From Lichenifustis flavocetrariae (GTDB lineage Bacteria > Pseudomonadota > Alphaproteobacteria > Rhizobiales > Beijerinckiaceae), in the NCBI RefSeq assembly GCF_026130545.1, contig NZ_JAMOIM010000024.1:1-64000 (forward strand): 64,000 bases of DNA, written 5' to 3'. The position numbers and the translations under genes are program-made. The notes under the pieces are model-generated. The model was not told the origin of the DNA. It saw only the letters and a program-made list of their open reading frames with translations, and made no database searches. Shown here piece by piece: positions 17,124-26,217 of the stretch; position 1 is the first letter of the stretch; each line of letters begins with the position of its first letter.

Positions 17124-17225
17124 CTATGCCAAAACGCTACGATGCTGACGCGTTTACACGTTGTGACGCGCAAACGTTAAAGCGTTCCTGCGCTACAGCG
17201 CCGATATGCCGACGCATCAAAGCGC
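17124..17225. repeat. Operator/centromere-like repeat array 2, upstream of parA
   Basis: The first part, CTATGCCAAAACGCTACGAT then GCTGACGCGTTTA, matches the array upstream of the DUF2513 gene at most positions with the same 8-8-6 spacing of GC cores. Further GACGCG and CAAAGCGCC units fill the gap to 17225. It lies right before the parA start, the expected place for an operator or parS bound by the RHH protein. Confidence 0.6.
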
Positions 17226-17606
17226 CAAGCCGAGTTTGTGGAGCTCGCCGCGTGCAATAGCTTTTGCCGCGTCTTTGAGGATCTCAAGCGTGAAACCACC
17301 GGCCCTGCTCGCGGCAGTTTTGGTCTTCGCCCAAGTCTCGGGGGTACGAACTGCATCAAGGAAGTCATGGCCCGCGGGGGTGAACTCACGAAAGGAAATG
17401 CCGCCTGCGGGCCGTCCATCCCGATCTCCAATAATGAAGCCTGCCATGTCGATCTGCCGGAGGTGGTACTCGATCTCTGCTGGCGTGTAGCCCTCGACGA
17501 TCTCAGTTTCGTCGTCGGGCACGATGCTGACGACGCCACCGCGACGGATTGGCAGCTCCTCAAGCCGGAGCATCAGTTTGCGGATTAGATCAGGGTCTCT
17601 GCGCAT
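17217..17606 (-). CDS. DUF2513-family protein
   Basis: A 129-residue protein opening MRRDPDLIRKLMLRLEELPI, the hallmark of DUF2513, then EIEYHLRQIDMAGFI and FTPAGHDFLDAVRTPETWAK, a winged-helix-like core. Proteins of this family accompany plasmid and phage genes and have no settled function. Its 3' end reaches into array 2 ahead of parA, and array 3 lies just upstream of its start, so it appears to be co-regulated with the partition genes. Confidence 0.7.
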   Translation of the reverse strand: MRRDPDLIRKLMLRLEELPIRRGGVVSIVPDDETEIVEGYTPAEIEYHLRQIDMAGFIIGDRDGRPAGGISFREFTPAGHDFLDAVRTPETWAKTKTAASRAGGFTLEILKDAAKAIARGELHKLGLAL

Positions 17607-17615
17607 CGAGCGCTC

Positions 17616-17655
17616 CTATGCCATAATGCGAATATGCTAATGCGCTTAAATGCCG
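17616..17655. repeat. Operator-like repeat array 3, upstream of the DUF2513 gene
   Basis: Five ATGC cores at intervals of 8, 8, 6 and 10 bases, beginning CTATGCCATAATGCGAATAT. The first 30 bases align with the start of array 2. The array lies between the DUF2513 start (17606) and the stop of the tyrosine recombinase (17646-17648). Confidence 0.55.
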
Positions 17656-18527
17656 AGATAGCGAGCCGAGCTGTCCGAAGGCCGAGCATGCGTATACCGG
17701 CCGGTGGTCGCCACGCTGGCGTGGCCCAAGGTGGCTTGCACCAAGTGGATAGGCGCGCCGCGGTCCAACGAATGCGACGCATGGGCGTGGCGTAGCCAAT
17801 GCGCGCTGATGTCGGGTGACAGGCCGGCGCGGGCGGCTGCGGCCTTCACAATGCGATGGAGCTGGACCCGGCTGAGCGCCCCGCCTTTCACCGACCTGAA
17901 CACGGGCGCGTCGGGCCCGGCGTCTCCGCTGATCGCCGCGACAGTGCGCCATGTGTTTGCTGAGAGAAGGATCACCCGCGTCTTACCACCTTTGCCGAAG
18001 GCGGTGACTTGGCCGGCACCATCGCGCGCCGAGAGATCCCGCCATCGCAGCGCGCAGACTTCGGAAGCGCGGAGGCCAGCGCCGTATGTCAACGTGAGTA
18101 GCGCGCGGTTCCGCGGGTCGGGCTCGATCGCGATCATGCGCGTCGCATCGGCCTCCTCCATGATCCGTTCCGCAAGCGTGTTCTTCACCGCCGGAGCCTT
18201 GACCATCTTGCCGACATTGAGCGGCAGATAGCCGATGTCATACCCAAAGCTGAGGAGCGACTTGAGGGCTGCCGTAGCATTGGCGCGCGTGGCCGGCGCC
18301 TTGGCGCTCAAGGTGGCCAGGAATGCTTGGACATCGCAGACGCGTACCTCGCGCAATGGCCGCTCCGTGAAGGTGAGGAATCGGCGCGCTTGGCGGCGAT
18401 AGTTCCCCACGGTGTGGGGGCTCTCGTGCCGGGCGACCCACGTCGCGACGAGTTCTTGATCGGCGTCGGCCTGCCGGACGGCCAGCGGCTCGCTGGGGCT
18501 GATGATGGCGGGGACACTAACGGACAT
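17646..18527 (-). CDS. Tyrosine recombinase (XerC/D-like)
   Basis: A 293-residue recombinase with an N-terminal SAM-like core-binding domain (about 20-105) and a complete catalytic domain: R153 (GLRASEVCALRW), K182 (GKGGKTR), H243-x2-R246 (HWLRHAH), H269 (LGHAS) and the nucleophile Y278. The start at 18527 follows a GGAGGG site. The size and position in the partition region suggest plasmid dimer resolution rather than phage-type integration. Repeat array 4 lies upstream of its start. No attachment site was recognised. Confidence 0.85.
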   Translation of the reverse strand: MSVSVPAIISPSEPLAVRQADADQELVATWVARHESPHTVGNYRRQARRFLTFTERPLREVRVCDVQAFLATLSAKAPATRANATAALKSLLSFGYDIGYLPLNVGKMVKAPAVKNTLAERIMEEADATRMIAIEPDPRNRALLTLTYGAGLRASEVCALRWRDLSARDGAGQVTAFGKGGKTRVILLSANTWRTVAAISGDAGPDAPVFRSVKGGALSRVQLHRIVKAAAARAGLSPDISAHWLRHAHASHSLDRGAPIHLVQATLGHASVATTGRYTHARPSDSSARYLGI

Positions 18528-18579
18528 TGGGTGCCCTCCGAAGTCGAGGAAACATAACTGCACTTGCGTTACATTGAGC

Positions 18580-18645
18580 CATGACGCGCAAATGCGCAAG
18601 CGCCAATGCGCCATGGCATAGAAGCGCCACAGCATATCAACGCGT
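18580..18645. repeat. Operator-like repeat array 4, upstream of the recombinase
   Basis: The plus strand reads GACGCGCAAATGCGCAAGCG, then CCAATGCGCCATGGCATAG and further GCGC units. On the minus strand this becomes CTATGCCAT followed by GCGC/GCGCATT repeats, the same opening octamer as arrays 2 and 3 and in the same orientation relative to the gene only in this case. It lies 53-118 bases before the recombinase start. Confidence 0.5.
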
Positions 18646-18744
18646 GGTGGACGGTTTGACATCTCGTTCTGTTCAAAGCCTGATGCCGGATGGCGCGGGC
18701 TGATTCAGGTCGAGCCAAGACGGAGTAGCAACACCTAGAAACGC

Positions 18745-18766
18745 AAAAACCCCGCTAGGAGCGGGG
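18745..18766 (-). terminator. Rho-independent terminator on the minus strand
   Basis: A perfect 7-base stem (CCCCGCT at 18750-18756 pairing with AGCGGGG at 18760-18766), a three-base loop and, read on the minus strand, a run of five T right after the stem. No minus-strand protein gene lies upstream of it, but a promoter-like pair at 18811-18839 points at it. Confidence 0.65.
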
Positions 18767-18805
18767 CTTCAACGGGCCAGAGGCCAGATATCGGTGACTA
18801 AGCAC
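18745..18805 (-). ncRNA. Candidate antisense RNA in the rep leader
   Basis: On the minus strand a promoter-like TTGACT (18834-18839) and GATATT (18811-18816), separated by exactly 17 bases, would start transcription near 18804. The terminator at 18745-18766 would end it, giving a RNA of about 60 bases fully complementary to the leader of the replication gene that starts at 18917. Short terminated antisense RNAs opposite rep leaders control copy number in many plasmids. This is inferred from layout only; no expression data are available. Confidence 0.45.
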
Positions 18806-18810
18806 CTCCG

Positions 18811-18839
18811 AATATCAGGCCATCGATAAAAAGAGTCAA
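18811..18839 (-). promoter_or_regulatory. Promoter-like -35/-10 pair for the antisense RNA
   Basis: Read on the minus strand: TTGACT, 17-base spacer, GATATT. Five of six bases match the sigma-70-type -35 consensus; the -10 is weaker (four of six). Confidence 0.4.
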
Positions 18840-18916
18840 GCGGAACGGTCATTTCCGCGAGCGCTTTCTCTATGCCTTTTTGACGCTCACGCCTCCGGCG
18901 GCAACCGGAGACGACA

Positions 18917-19540
18917 ATGCTGAAAAGACCAGGCCGAGGGCGCGAGAAGCTCTTCGGTGACGGGCGACCTATGCCCATGGACAGGAACGCAAAGGCACGC
19001 TTGATGGTGCTGGCGCGCGCGCTCATGCGTCGGAGCGAGAAGGGCAGGGCCTACGGCGCCATCACGGCCAAGGCCTATGCGGTGCTGGAGCGGCTGCTGT
19101 GGGGCTTCCACAACGCCCGGAGCGGCCTCTGCTTTCCAGGCTATGCCAGGATCGCCGAGGCGGCGGGCTGCGCCCCCTCGACCGTGGGTGAAGCCATCCA
19201 CATGCTGGAGCGGGCAGGGCTGCTCACCTGGGTGAACCGCCTGGCCCGCATCAAGGTCTACGATCCCGTCATCGGCTGGCGAAAGCGCGTCATCCGGACG
19301 TCCAACGCCTACAGCTTCGCCGATCCGGGCGCCTCGACCGCGCCCGCGTCAGGGCAGAGCAGACCCGTACGTCTTCGGATTTGTCCTAAAACCGATTTGC
19401 CGGCGGGAACCCCAAAACAAGAAATTTCTCTAACGGACGCGCCTCGTCGGCGCGACTTGGTGCAGGGCAAAACACCCCTCGATGAAGCCCTGGAACGGTT
19501 TAAGGAGGCCATGCAACGACGCCAGCCCCTCTCACCCTGA
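18917..19540 (+). CDS. Helix-turn-helix plasmid replication protein
   Basis: A 207-residue protein of the alphaproteobacterial HTH replication type. It starts LKRPGRGREKLFGDGRPMPM, then DRNAKARLMVLARALMRR, and has a winged helix at about 65-110 (LLWGFHNARSGLCFPGYARI then AEAAGCAPSTVGEAIHMLER). The tail after residue 145 is low complexity. The ATG has a GGAG site at good spacing. It probably binds the plasmid origin. The leader is crossed by a candidate antisense RNA. I cannot name the incompatibility group, and a purely regulatory role is possible. Confidence 0.65.
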   Translation: MLKRPGRGREKLFGDGRPMPMDRNAKARLMVLARALMRRSEKGRAYGAITAKAYAVLERLLWGFHNARSGLCFPGYARIAEAAGCAPSTVGEAIHMLERAGLLTWVNRLARIKVYDPVIGWRKRVIRTSNAYSFADPGASTAPASGQSRPVRLRICPKTDLPAGTPKQEISLTDAPRRRDLVQGKTPLDEALERFKEAMQRRQPLSP

Positions 19541-19963
19541 CAAGCTGACCGCATCAACGCTGCAAAAGTCGCCGGATGGCGACTGCATCAAAGGCGGAGC
19601 TATGCCGGTGAGATTCGAGAGGGCAGAAAGGTCGCTTGATCCGAGACACAATAGAGCCGGGAAGGTAGAAAGAAAAAGGGGATTAACTCCCTGTAGTAAC
19701 GGTGCTGTGACGAGTCTTAATATCAAGGTACCCGGAAGCCCATCGGCTGACGCAGGCCATCGCGAACACCAGATAGGCATCGCGATGCAGAGTGCTTTCT
19801 GCATGATAGATAACGACTATCAACGACAAGCGGCTGTAAACCGGTAGCTCAGTCGACAAAGAATTTAACAACTCTCGTGCAGTGATACGCGCATCAACAA
19901 GGCTAGGATCGCACGGGATCGACGGGGGTTTGATCGTGCGCCTGCCTAATTGGGGTTGCGAAT
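19541..19963. other. Intergenic after rep, possible origin region
   Basis: About 420 bases with no convincing frame. The GC content is lower than around it (for example 19661-19700 and 19850-19885). I saw small inverted motifs but no iteron series or DnaA-box cluster, so an origin is only a guess from position. Confidence 0.3.
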
Positions 19964-21889
19964 ATGAGACGTGGCCGATTTCATTCTTTGTCCATGCGTC
20001 AGCAGTTGGCGGGATTCGCCATCGTCACCGGACTGATCGCCTTGCTAATGGGGGGCATCGGCTACGGCTCCGTCTTTGTTGTCGGAAACGCGATGGAAGA
20101 CGCTCTCGTGAGCAGTGAAGCCCTGCAAAACCATACCCAGGCAGATTCGCGCATGGACGGCTTGCGAGCGGATGTTCTTCGCAGCTTGCACGCGGTCCAG
20201 ACCGGCGACGAGGATGACAAAAAAGCGGTCACGGCAGACGTGAAGGAACACATTGGGCAACTTCAGTCCGCGATCAAGGACAACACCGCGTTACCACTCG
20301 AAGCAAAGGTTCAGGCGGCCTACGCAAAGGTCGCCCCGCTGATCGAGCCCTTCATCGCCGCCTCGCAGCAGGAAATCGATCTCGCATTTCGCGATCCTTC
20401 AGCTGCATCGGCCAACTATGGAGCCTACCTCGGTGGATTCAGCGCGTTAGAGGAGAATATGGATGCCACCCGTACGCTGCTCCAAGAAAGCATGCAGCGG
20501 GAGCGAGCCGCTGCTGCGGCAACGGCCAGCAGAGCGAATATCAGCCTTCTGTCCATGCTCGTCGGCGGCCTGCTGCTGATTGTTGCAACCGCCTTTTTCA
20601 TCATTCGCGCGATCACACGGCTGCTGGTCGGCATCACGACGAGCATGGCTGATCTGGCGGCGGGAAATCTGAATGTGCCAGTCCCGGCCTCAGATCGCGT
20701 CGATGAAATCGGCGCAATGGCCAAAGCGGTTCAGATCTTTAAGGACAATGCCGTGCGGGCCCGTCAGGTAGAGAGTGAACAGGTTGCCACGCACGAACGT
20801 CGAGCCCTGGAAGACGAGCAACTCAGGAACGCCGCAGCTCAGAATGCCGCAAAGTTGGTCGTGGATTCGATAGGCAGGGGCCTTGATCGGCTTGCCGCAG
20901 GAGACTTGACCTTCCGATTAACGGAGACACTTCCCCCAGCCTACGAAAAGCTGCGTGTGGACCTGAATACGGCGACGGAGAGGCTTCAAGCTTCTCTGAG
21001 CGGAATCGAAGTGAGTACTTCGGCCATTCGTTCGGGTACGGCCGAGATCTCAACTGCGGCCGACGATTTGTCCCGCCGCACTGAGCAACAAGCGTCCAGC
21101 CTGGAGGAAACCGCAGCGGCGCTCGACGAGATCACCGCCACTGTAAAGAAGACAGCGGCAGGTGCGACACAAGCCCGTGCAGTTGTCTCGACCGCCAAGG
21201 GTGACGCGGAGCATTCGGGTGAGGTCGTGAGCCAAGCCGTCAAAGCCATGAGCGCGATCGAAGCCTCGTCGCAGCAGATCGGGCAGATCATCGGCGTCAT
21301 CGACGAGATCGCCTTCCAGACCAATCTGCTGGCCCTCAATGCCGGGGTTGAGGCGGCACGGGCTGGCGAGGCAGGCCGCGGCTTTGCGGTCGTGGCGTCC
21401 GAAGTGAGAGCTCTGGCGCAACGCTCGGCTGAAGCCGCCAAGGAGATCAAGGTTCTGATTTCGGCCTCCGCCGAACAGGTCGGTCGGGGCGTCGACCTCG
21501 TGGGTGAAACCGGCAAAGCTCTGGGACGCATCGTATCGCAGGTCGCCGAGATCAACACGATCGTGACGGACATCGCCGCTTCGGCGATCGAACAAGCCAC
21601 GGGACTCGATCAGGTAAATACAGCCATCAACCAGATGGATCAGGTAACACAGCAGAACGCCGCCATGGTCGAAGAATCGACGGCAGCGAGCAAGAGCCTG
21701 GCACAGGAGACGGAAGAGCTGGCCCGGCTGATTGGCCAATTCAAGGTGGAGGCCAGCACGGGACGTGGTGCTGTCCGGGCACCCGTGACGCCAGCGTCCC
21801 GACATGTTCGGGCCCTGAAAACCTCTGGTGCCGGCGGCGCGGCCCGTAAGCCAGCCACGCAGGTCGAGCAAAGCTGGGAAGAGTTCTGA
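19964..21889 (+). CDS. Methyl-accepting chemotaxis protein
   Basis: A 641-residue chemoreceptor. A membrane helix at about 15-38, a periplasmic helical sensor (about 40-185), a second membrane helix (about 188-212), a HAMP domain and a cytoplasmic coiled coil with the signalling hairpin [20 protein letters not shown] followed by [20 protein letters not shown]. The C-terminus SWEEF resembles the pentapeptide that tethers CheR and CheB. The periplasmic part looks like a four-helix bundle; the ligand is unknown. No chemotaxis operon is in the window, so it must plug into an array encoded elsewhere. An ATG at 19994 is an alternative start. Confidence 0.9.
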   Translation: MRRGRFHSLSMRQQLAGFAIVTGLIALLMGGIGYGSVFVVGNAMEDALVSSEALQNHTQADSRMDGLRADVLRSLHAVQTGDEDDKKAVTADVKEHIGQLQSAIKDNTALPLEAKVQAAYAKVAPLIEPFIAASQQEIDLAFRDPSAASANYGAYLGGFSALEENMDATRTLLQESMQRERAAAAATASRANISLLSMLVGGLLLIVATAFFIIRAITRLLVGITTSMADLAAGNLNVPVPASDRVDEIGAMAKAVQIFKDNAVRARQVESEQVATHERRALEDEQLRNAAAQNAAKLVVDSIGRGLDRLAAGDLTFRLTETLPPAYEKLRVDLNTATERLQASLSGIEVSTSAIRSGTAEISTAADDLSRRTEQQASSLEETAAALDEITATVKKTAAGATQARAVVSTAKGDAEHSGEVVSQAVKAMSAIEASSQQIGQIIGVIDEIAFQTNLLALNAGVEAARAGEAGRGFAVVASEVRALAQRSAEAAKEIKVLISASAEQVGRGVDLVGETGKALGRIVSQVAEINTIVTDIAASAIEQATGLDQVNTAINQMDQVTQQNAAMVEESTAASKSLAQETEELARLIGQFKVEASTGRGAVRAPVTPASRHVRALKTSGAGGAARKPATQVEQSWEEF

Positions 21890-22164
21890 ATGCGGCTTTC
21901 AACGAAGACAGACGGACATTGAAGAACCGGAGCCGGGACGCATGGTCCGGTCGAGCAGGGTTCGAATGTCGATCGATGAGCTTAATCTGTTTCGGTTGAA
22001 TGGGTCATATCAGCGGGCTCATTCAACAGGTAGATCAAGCTTCCGTGTCGTGGAGGTCTCAGCATTGCTGCCGCGCCTTTGCAATTTCTTGAAAGTTTTC
22101 AGGCTGTCTGGAGCGGAAGCTGTGCGCAGCACAGGCTGCCTGATCGTTTAGCCATCCGGGTGTC
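21890..22164. other. Intergenic, no gene seen
   Basis: About 275 bases between the chemoreceptor and the GGDEF-EAL gene, both on the plus strand. No terminator hairpin or clear promoter was found. Confidence 0.3.
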
Positions 22165-23925
22165 ATGTACGAACTCCGATCAACAGCGCCGACGCTGGGA
22201 GCCGCAACTCCTTCCTCACGACCCTCGATTGAGGCTCGCCCCGCCGTTGGTTTGCTTGAGGCTTATCTCGGTGATCTGAAGATCGGACTGATCCTGACCG
22301 ATCGGGCCGGACGCATCGGAGGATACACGGCGGAAGCCAAACGCCTGTTGGGATTGCCCACCGGTCGGAGCCTCACGGGAGAAGCGCTGGGCCACGTCAT
22401 GCGGCGGTGGATCCAACTCGACCCGGGGGAGCGACGGGCCGCCATCCGAGCACACCTACGCCGCCCTCTCCGAGACCGACAACCCGTAAGCCTCGACGTT
22501 GCAGTCGAGGGCAGAGACCTTGTGTTGGATTGGCACCCTCTCACCGATGCCGGATGGACCATCACGATCAGGGAACGCGCTGCCCTGTTGAGCGAGCCAG
22601 CCCAACCTGAGGGATGGCGTGACCATCTCACGGGCTTGGCCAATCGACCTCACTTCGAGATACGGCTTAAGGAAGCCTATGCGCGTTTGGCGCGCACAGG
22701 TGAACGCTTTGCGCTCCTGGCCGTGGACCTTGACCGCTTCAAGCACGTCAACGACACGCTGGGGCATCCGATCGGAGATGCGCTTCTACGCAAAGTCGCA
22801 GAGCGCTTGCAAACGACGCTCAGGCCAAACGATTGCGTCGCGAGGTTTGGCGGTGATGAATTCGCTGTGCTGCAGAGCGGTGCCGATGATGGCATTGCCG
22901 TTCAGGCGCTGGCAGCCCGTCTCGTCGACCTCCTCGGCCGCAGCTACATCTTGGAGGGACACCTCATCAACATCGGAGCGAGCGTCGGCGTGGCGCTGGC
23001 GCCGACCGATGGCGCAGATAGCGCGACGCTGGTCAAAAACGCCGACTTGGCGCTCTACCGGGCCAAGCTTGATGGCCGAAACATGTTCCGCTTTTTCGAG
23101 GCCGAGATGGGTGCCCGGATGGAGGCACGTCGTCAGCTGGAACTCGACCTGCGTAGGGCGCTTGCGCTGCGTCAGTTCGAGCTCGTGTACCAGCCACAGC
23201 TCAATCTCCAGAGCGGTCAGCTTGTCGGATGCGAAGCCCTGATCCGATGGCGGCACCCCCAGCGTGGAGTCGTGTCACCTCTCGAGTTCATCCCTTTGGC
23301 CGAGGAGATCGGGCTCATTGCGCCCATCGGTGAATGGGTGCTTCGCACCGCCTGCATGGAGGCCGTCAGCTGGCCAGGCGACTTTTCCATCGCCGTGAAT
23401 CTGTCGCCAGCACAGTTTAAGAGCAAGAAGCTCGTCGACACCGTCAAGTCGGCGCTCGCTGCTTCCGGCCTCGCTGCACACCGGCTCGAACTGGAGATCA
23501 CCGAAGGCGTGCTTCTGCACGAGAACCGCGACAATCTGGCCATCCTACACGCCCTGCGCGATCTCGGGCTGCGGATCTCCATGGATGATTTCGGGACCGG
23601 CTACTCATCGCTGAGCTACCTGCGCTCCTTTCCCTTCGACAAGATCAAGATTGATCGGTCCTTCGTGTCGGGGGGAATGACCACCAAAGACTCCATGGCC
23701 ATCGTCCGCGCAATCGCCAGCCTGGGGTCGAGCTTTGGCATGACGACGGTCGCCGAAGGGGTAGAGACGCCCGAGCAGATGCAGGACATACGCGCCGAGG
23801 GCTGCACCGACGTGCAAGGTTATCTCATCAGCCGCCCCGTTGCGGCAGCGGAGATCGTCAAGTTGTTTGCCGGCCAGCGCTTGCCGAGCTCGATCCACCA
23901 ACAATCTTCCGGTGCACGCCCATGA
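22165..23925 (+). CDS. GGDEF-EAL dual-domain c-di-GMP protein
   Basis: A 586-residue soluble protein. A PAS-like N-terminal domain (about 28-135) is followed by GGDEF (about 150-310) and EAL (about 325-570). The cyclase motif GGDEF (229-233) and the inhibitory site RPND (220-223) are intact. On the phosphodiesterase side ECEALIRW-type (EAL at 357-359), EITEGVLL and MDDFGTGYSSL are intact, so both activities are possible and the net direction may be set by a partner. Its stop overlaps the start of the BLUF photoreceptor gene (ATGA), which makes light the most likely input. Confidence 0.88.
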   Translation: MYELRSTAPTLGAATPSSRPSIEARPAVGLLEAYLGDLKIGLILTDRAGRIGGYTAEAKRLLGLPTGRSLTGEALGHVMRRWIQLDPGERRAAIRAHLRRPLRDRQPVSLDVAVEGRDLVLDWHPLTDAGWTITIRERAALLSEPAQPEGWRDHLTGLANRPHFEIRLKEAYARLARTGERFALLAVDLDRFKHVNDTLGHPIGDALLRKVAERLQTTLRPNDCVARFGGDEFAVLQSGADDGIAVQALAARLVDLLGRSYILEGHLINIGASVGVALAPTDGADSATLVKNADLALYRAKLDGRNMFRFFEAEMGARMEARRQLELDLRRALALRQFELVYQPQLNLQSGQLVGCEALIRWRHPQRGVVSPLEFIPLAEEIGLIAPIGEWVLRTACMEAVSWPGDFSIAVNLSPAQFKSKKLVDTVKSALAASGLAAHRLELEITEGVLLHENRDNLAILHALRDLGLRISMDDFGTGYSSLSYLRSFPFDKIKIDRSFVSGGMTTKDSMAIVRAIASLGSSFGMTTVAEGVETPEQMQDIRAEGCTDVQGYLISRPVAAAEIVKLFAGQRLPSSIHQQSSGARP

Positions 23926-24803
23926 CCGAACTCTACCGTCTGGTTTACACGAGCCGAAATCTTCTAACCGGAACGGAGCACGCCCGCGCCGCGGCCGTTG
24001 CCGAAATCCTCGCGACCTCTCAGGCCAATAATGCCCGCGTCGGTGTTTCCGGCGCCCTGCTCTTCAATGGCGGCTCTTTCGCGCAAGTGTTGGAAGGTCC
24101 CCGGCCAGTGGTTGAGCGCACCTTCGAGCGCATCCAACGCGATCCCCGTCACAGCGACGTAAACGTGCTGCAATGCGAGCCGGTTGCCGAACGCGGCTTC
24201 CCCAACTGGTCGATGGCCTTTGTTGGACATTCCGTCAAAGGTCGCGCGCTGTGGGACGAGATGGCCAGTCGAACGGGCTTCGACCTCGCCAGGATCGAGG
24301 GAGAAGATCTCTTTGCCACGTTGCACGCCATCGTGTTGGCGGAAGAAGGACTCGCGGCGGAGGACAGTTTCGACATGCCCGCAGCGCCAAACGTGCCATC
24401 GGAGAGCACGAAAGCTGGGGGGGAACTTGACGTGGTGCGTTTGCGAGCGGAGCTTCAGGACGCGATGCCGGAGGAACGGCAATCCAGCGCAATGGGGCCT
24501 GCACAAGGCTCGACAGTGGCTCAGATGGACGAGAGCAGGACGAGATCCGCCGCAGGCAAACCAGTGTCCGAAGCCGCGATCCTTCGCACAGCTTTGGCAG
24601 AAGAACGTGATCGCACGACTGAGCTCCGGCGCAACCTCGACGAAGCGCGCATCGCAACGGCCCTTGCAGAACAGCGAGCGGAGAAGTTGCGCCATGAGCG
24701 CGATCTCTGGGCAGGCCGCGCCAAGGTCCTCGCGGCTGCTTTGGCTCAGGACCTCGAACATGTGCAGGATCTGCAGCAAGCCAAGGTCCGTAGTGTGGCT
24801 TGA
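23922..24803 (+). CDS. BLUF-domain blue-light sensor with C-terminal coiled coil
   Basis: A 293-residue protein. Residues 1-100 form a BLUF flavin domain: Y9 (RLVYTSRN), N36/N37 (QANNARVGVSG), Q55 (GSFAQVLEG), and W96/M98 (NWSMAF) match the Tyr/Asn/Gln/Trp-Met set that surrounds FAD and drives the light-induced hydrogen-bond switch. After a linker, residues about 215-290 are a long charged heptad-like helix (AEERDRTTELRRNLDEAR...). It has no effector domain, so it should act by protein contact. The gene overlaps the upstream GGDEF-EAL gene by four bases, pointing to that protein as the partner. Confidence 0.88.
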   Translation: MTELYRLVYTSRNLLTGTEHARAAAVAEILATSQANNARVGVSGALLFNGGSFAQVLEGPRPVVERTFERIQRDPRHSDVNVLQCEPVAERGFPNWSMAFVGHSVKGRALWDEMASRTGFDLARIEGEDLFATLHAIVLAEEGLAAEDSFDMPAAPNVPSESTKAGGELDVVRLRAELQDAMPEERQSSAMGPAQGSTVAQMDESRTRSAAGKPVSEAAILRTALAEERDRTTELRRNLDEARIATALAEQRAEKLRHERDLWAGRAKVLAAALAQDLEHVQDLQQAKVRSVA

Positions 24804-25126
24804 GCATTTCGGTAGTCCAGCTAGCTGCGCTGAGCGGCGGCCGCAAAGATCGTAGCGCCCAGGTTCGCTGATCAGAAGGCGGCCAAGATGTGGCAGCCTC
24901 ACCTCCGTGCCGGACCGCCTTTCCGTCGGAGGGCACTCTATTCAAGCCCGGCCTGGGACACCCAGGCACGGCCCTTCGGCGACAGTGTCAACCAGACCCC
25001 AAGAGGTTCATCACGTCGCTGGTCCGGGACGGGGCTGTCGCAGGTGCGGCAGGGCTGTTGGCTTGTTGGCGCTGACAGTTGCCCCATTGCGGAAGCGTTC
25101 GTGACGCGTGTAGACGAATGAAGCGC
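24804..25126. other. Gap of about 320 bases, no firm gene
   Basis: Several short overlapping frames exist at 24888-25121, but none has a convincing ribosome site or a family pattern. One contains a hydrophobic DGAVAGAAGLLACW stretch that might be residual membrane-protein coding. Confidence 0.3.
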
Positions 25127-25369
25127 TCAGGCGTCAGCGCGGAGACTCTTCAGGAAGACCCGCGCGACATCCCGCACCGCCTCGTCGTCTCGCGGCACAT
25201 CGTCGGCTTTGTCCCAAAGATGGGCCAGGCTGACTTCAAGCTTATCCAGCAACTCAGGGTGCCGTTGTGCGAGGAACCGGAGGGTTCCAAACAGAAGATG
25301 TTCGATGGCCATCTCGCGGCGGCGCGCATCCGCAATCCGGTCGATGGGGGACAGTTCGTGTTGTGTCAT
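25127..25369 (-). CDS. Small hypothetical protein
   Basis: An 80-residue protein that looks all helical (IADARRREMAIEHLLFGTLR, RHPELLDKLEVSLAHLW, DDEAVRDVARVFLKSLRADA). The composition is natural for a soluble bacterial protein. No strong ribosome site precedes the ATG at 25369, and I do not recognise the family. Its 3' end converges on the signalling block. Confidence 0.45.
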   Translation of the reverse strand: MTQHELSPIDRIADARRREMAIEHLLFGTLRFLAQRHPELLDKLEVSLAHLWDKADDVPRDDEAVRDVARVFLKSLRADA

Positions 25370-26091
25370 ACGGCGTTCAACACGTCAGTGTCGGCGAAGT
25401 TCAGCTCTGCAATGAGCCCGTGCTAGAGCGTGAGGCGCAAGCCTCGGTCAGCCGAATGGATCAGGATCGTAGGAATTGGCCTTGCTTCGTCGACCCCTCG
25501 CCCGACTGCACGATCAGCCGCTTACGATGTCGTTCGGCGCCATGACTGTGGATCGGCGCGGGATCCTGACGCCGATAGGCGCCGTAACTACCTGAATCAT
25601 CGAAATCCGCAGGGTCCCTTGCCAATGCTGTTTCACGCCTTGACCATGAACAGCACTTAAGAAGTAGAACAAGGTTGCGCCGTTTAGCGCCTCAGAAAGC
25701 CGCTGAAAACAGCAAGCCCAGAGTTATTTCCTTTCCCGGTGATCGGCCGTGAGGCTAGCGAGACCGGTGCAAGGCGCGGGCGAAGTCGCAAAAACCTGCA
25801 AGCACGACACCGGCAACAACGATGGCAAAAATCTGGTCCATTGCCAGATCATAGGGCGGCAGTGGCTAAGGTCTAGTGGAAGTCGGCCGGCACCGCGCGA
25901 TCCCCTCACCGCGCGAACCTCCGGCCTTTCTCATCTATGTCCAATCACGGGATCGTGAGCAATCGACAGGGTGTCGCATGAGTTCGCCCAATGATCAGGC
26001 GACCTTGCGCTCAGAGCAGTCACTCAGGGAAGAACAGGCCCATGGCCGAGAAGGTGGCGGCCTTGATCCGGCCCACGACCCTTCGCTACCT
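25370..26091. other. Mobile-element junk region without intact gene
   Basis: About 720 bases. It contains copy C of the 89-base repeat (25549-25636). The stretch 25640-26091 has only short frames, none with a good start. Gene-poor, repeat-bearing DNA next to a Tn3-derived element is best read as insertion debris. Confidence 0.45.
25549..25636 (-). repeat. 89-bp dispersed repeat, copy C (inverted)
   Basis: Read on the minus strand this begins GTGAAACAGCATTGGCAAGG, contains TTCAGGTAGTTACGGCGCCT and ends GCGCCGATCCA. It is one base shorter than copies A and B, from a gap in the variable central part (positions 28-40). Confidence 0.75.
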
Positions 26092-26217
26092 GGGGCTCCG
26101 TGGGAATTCCTTCAACGATACACGCTAAGGCGAGGCGGTTTGGCGGTGACGGGAAACAAGTGATTGTCGTGCCCGGCGCGGGGCCGATCAACGCCCCCCG
26201 AAAACCCGTCAGATTTC

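Noticed and set aside
18769-19026. Minus-strand frame across the rep start as a gene ending at the terminator
   Set aside because: It overlaps the N-terminus of the replication gene and has no ribosome site; a short untranslated antisense RNA explains the terminator better.
25755-25841. A 28-residue minus-strand frame with a hydrophobic segment (MDQIFAIVVAGVVLAGF)
   Set aside because: Looks like a possible tiny membrane protein, but there is no ribosome site, it lies in mobile-element debris, and I could not match it to a family.
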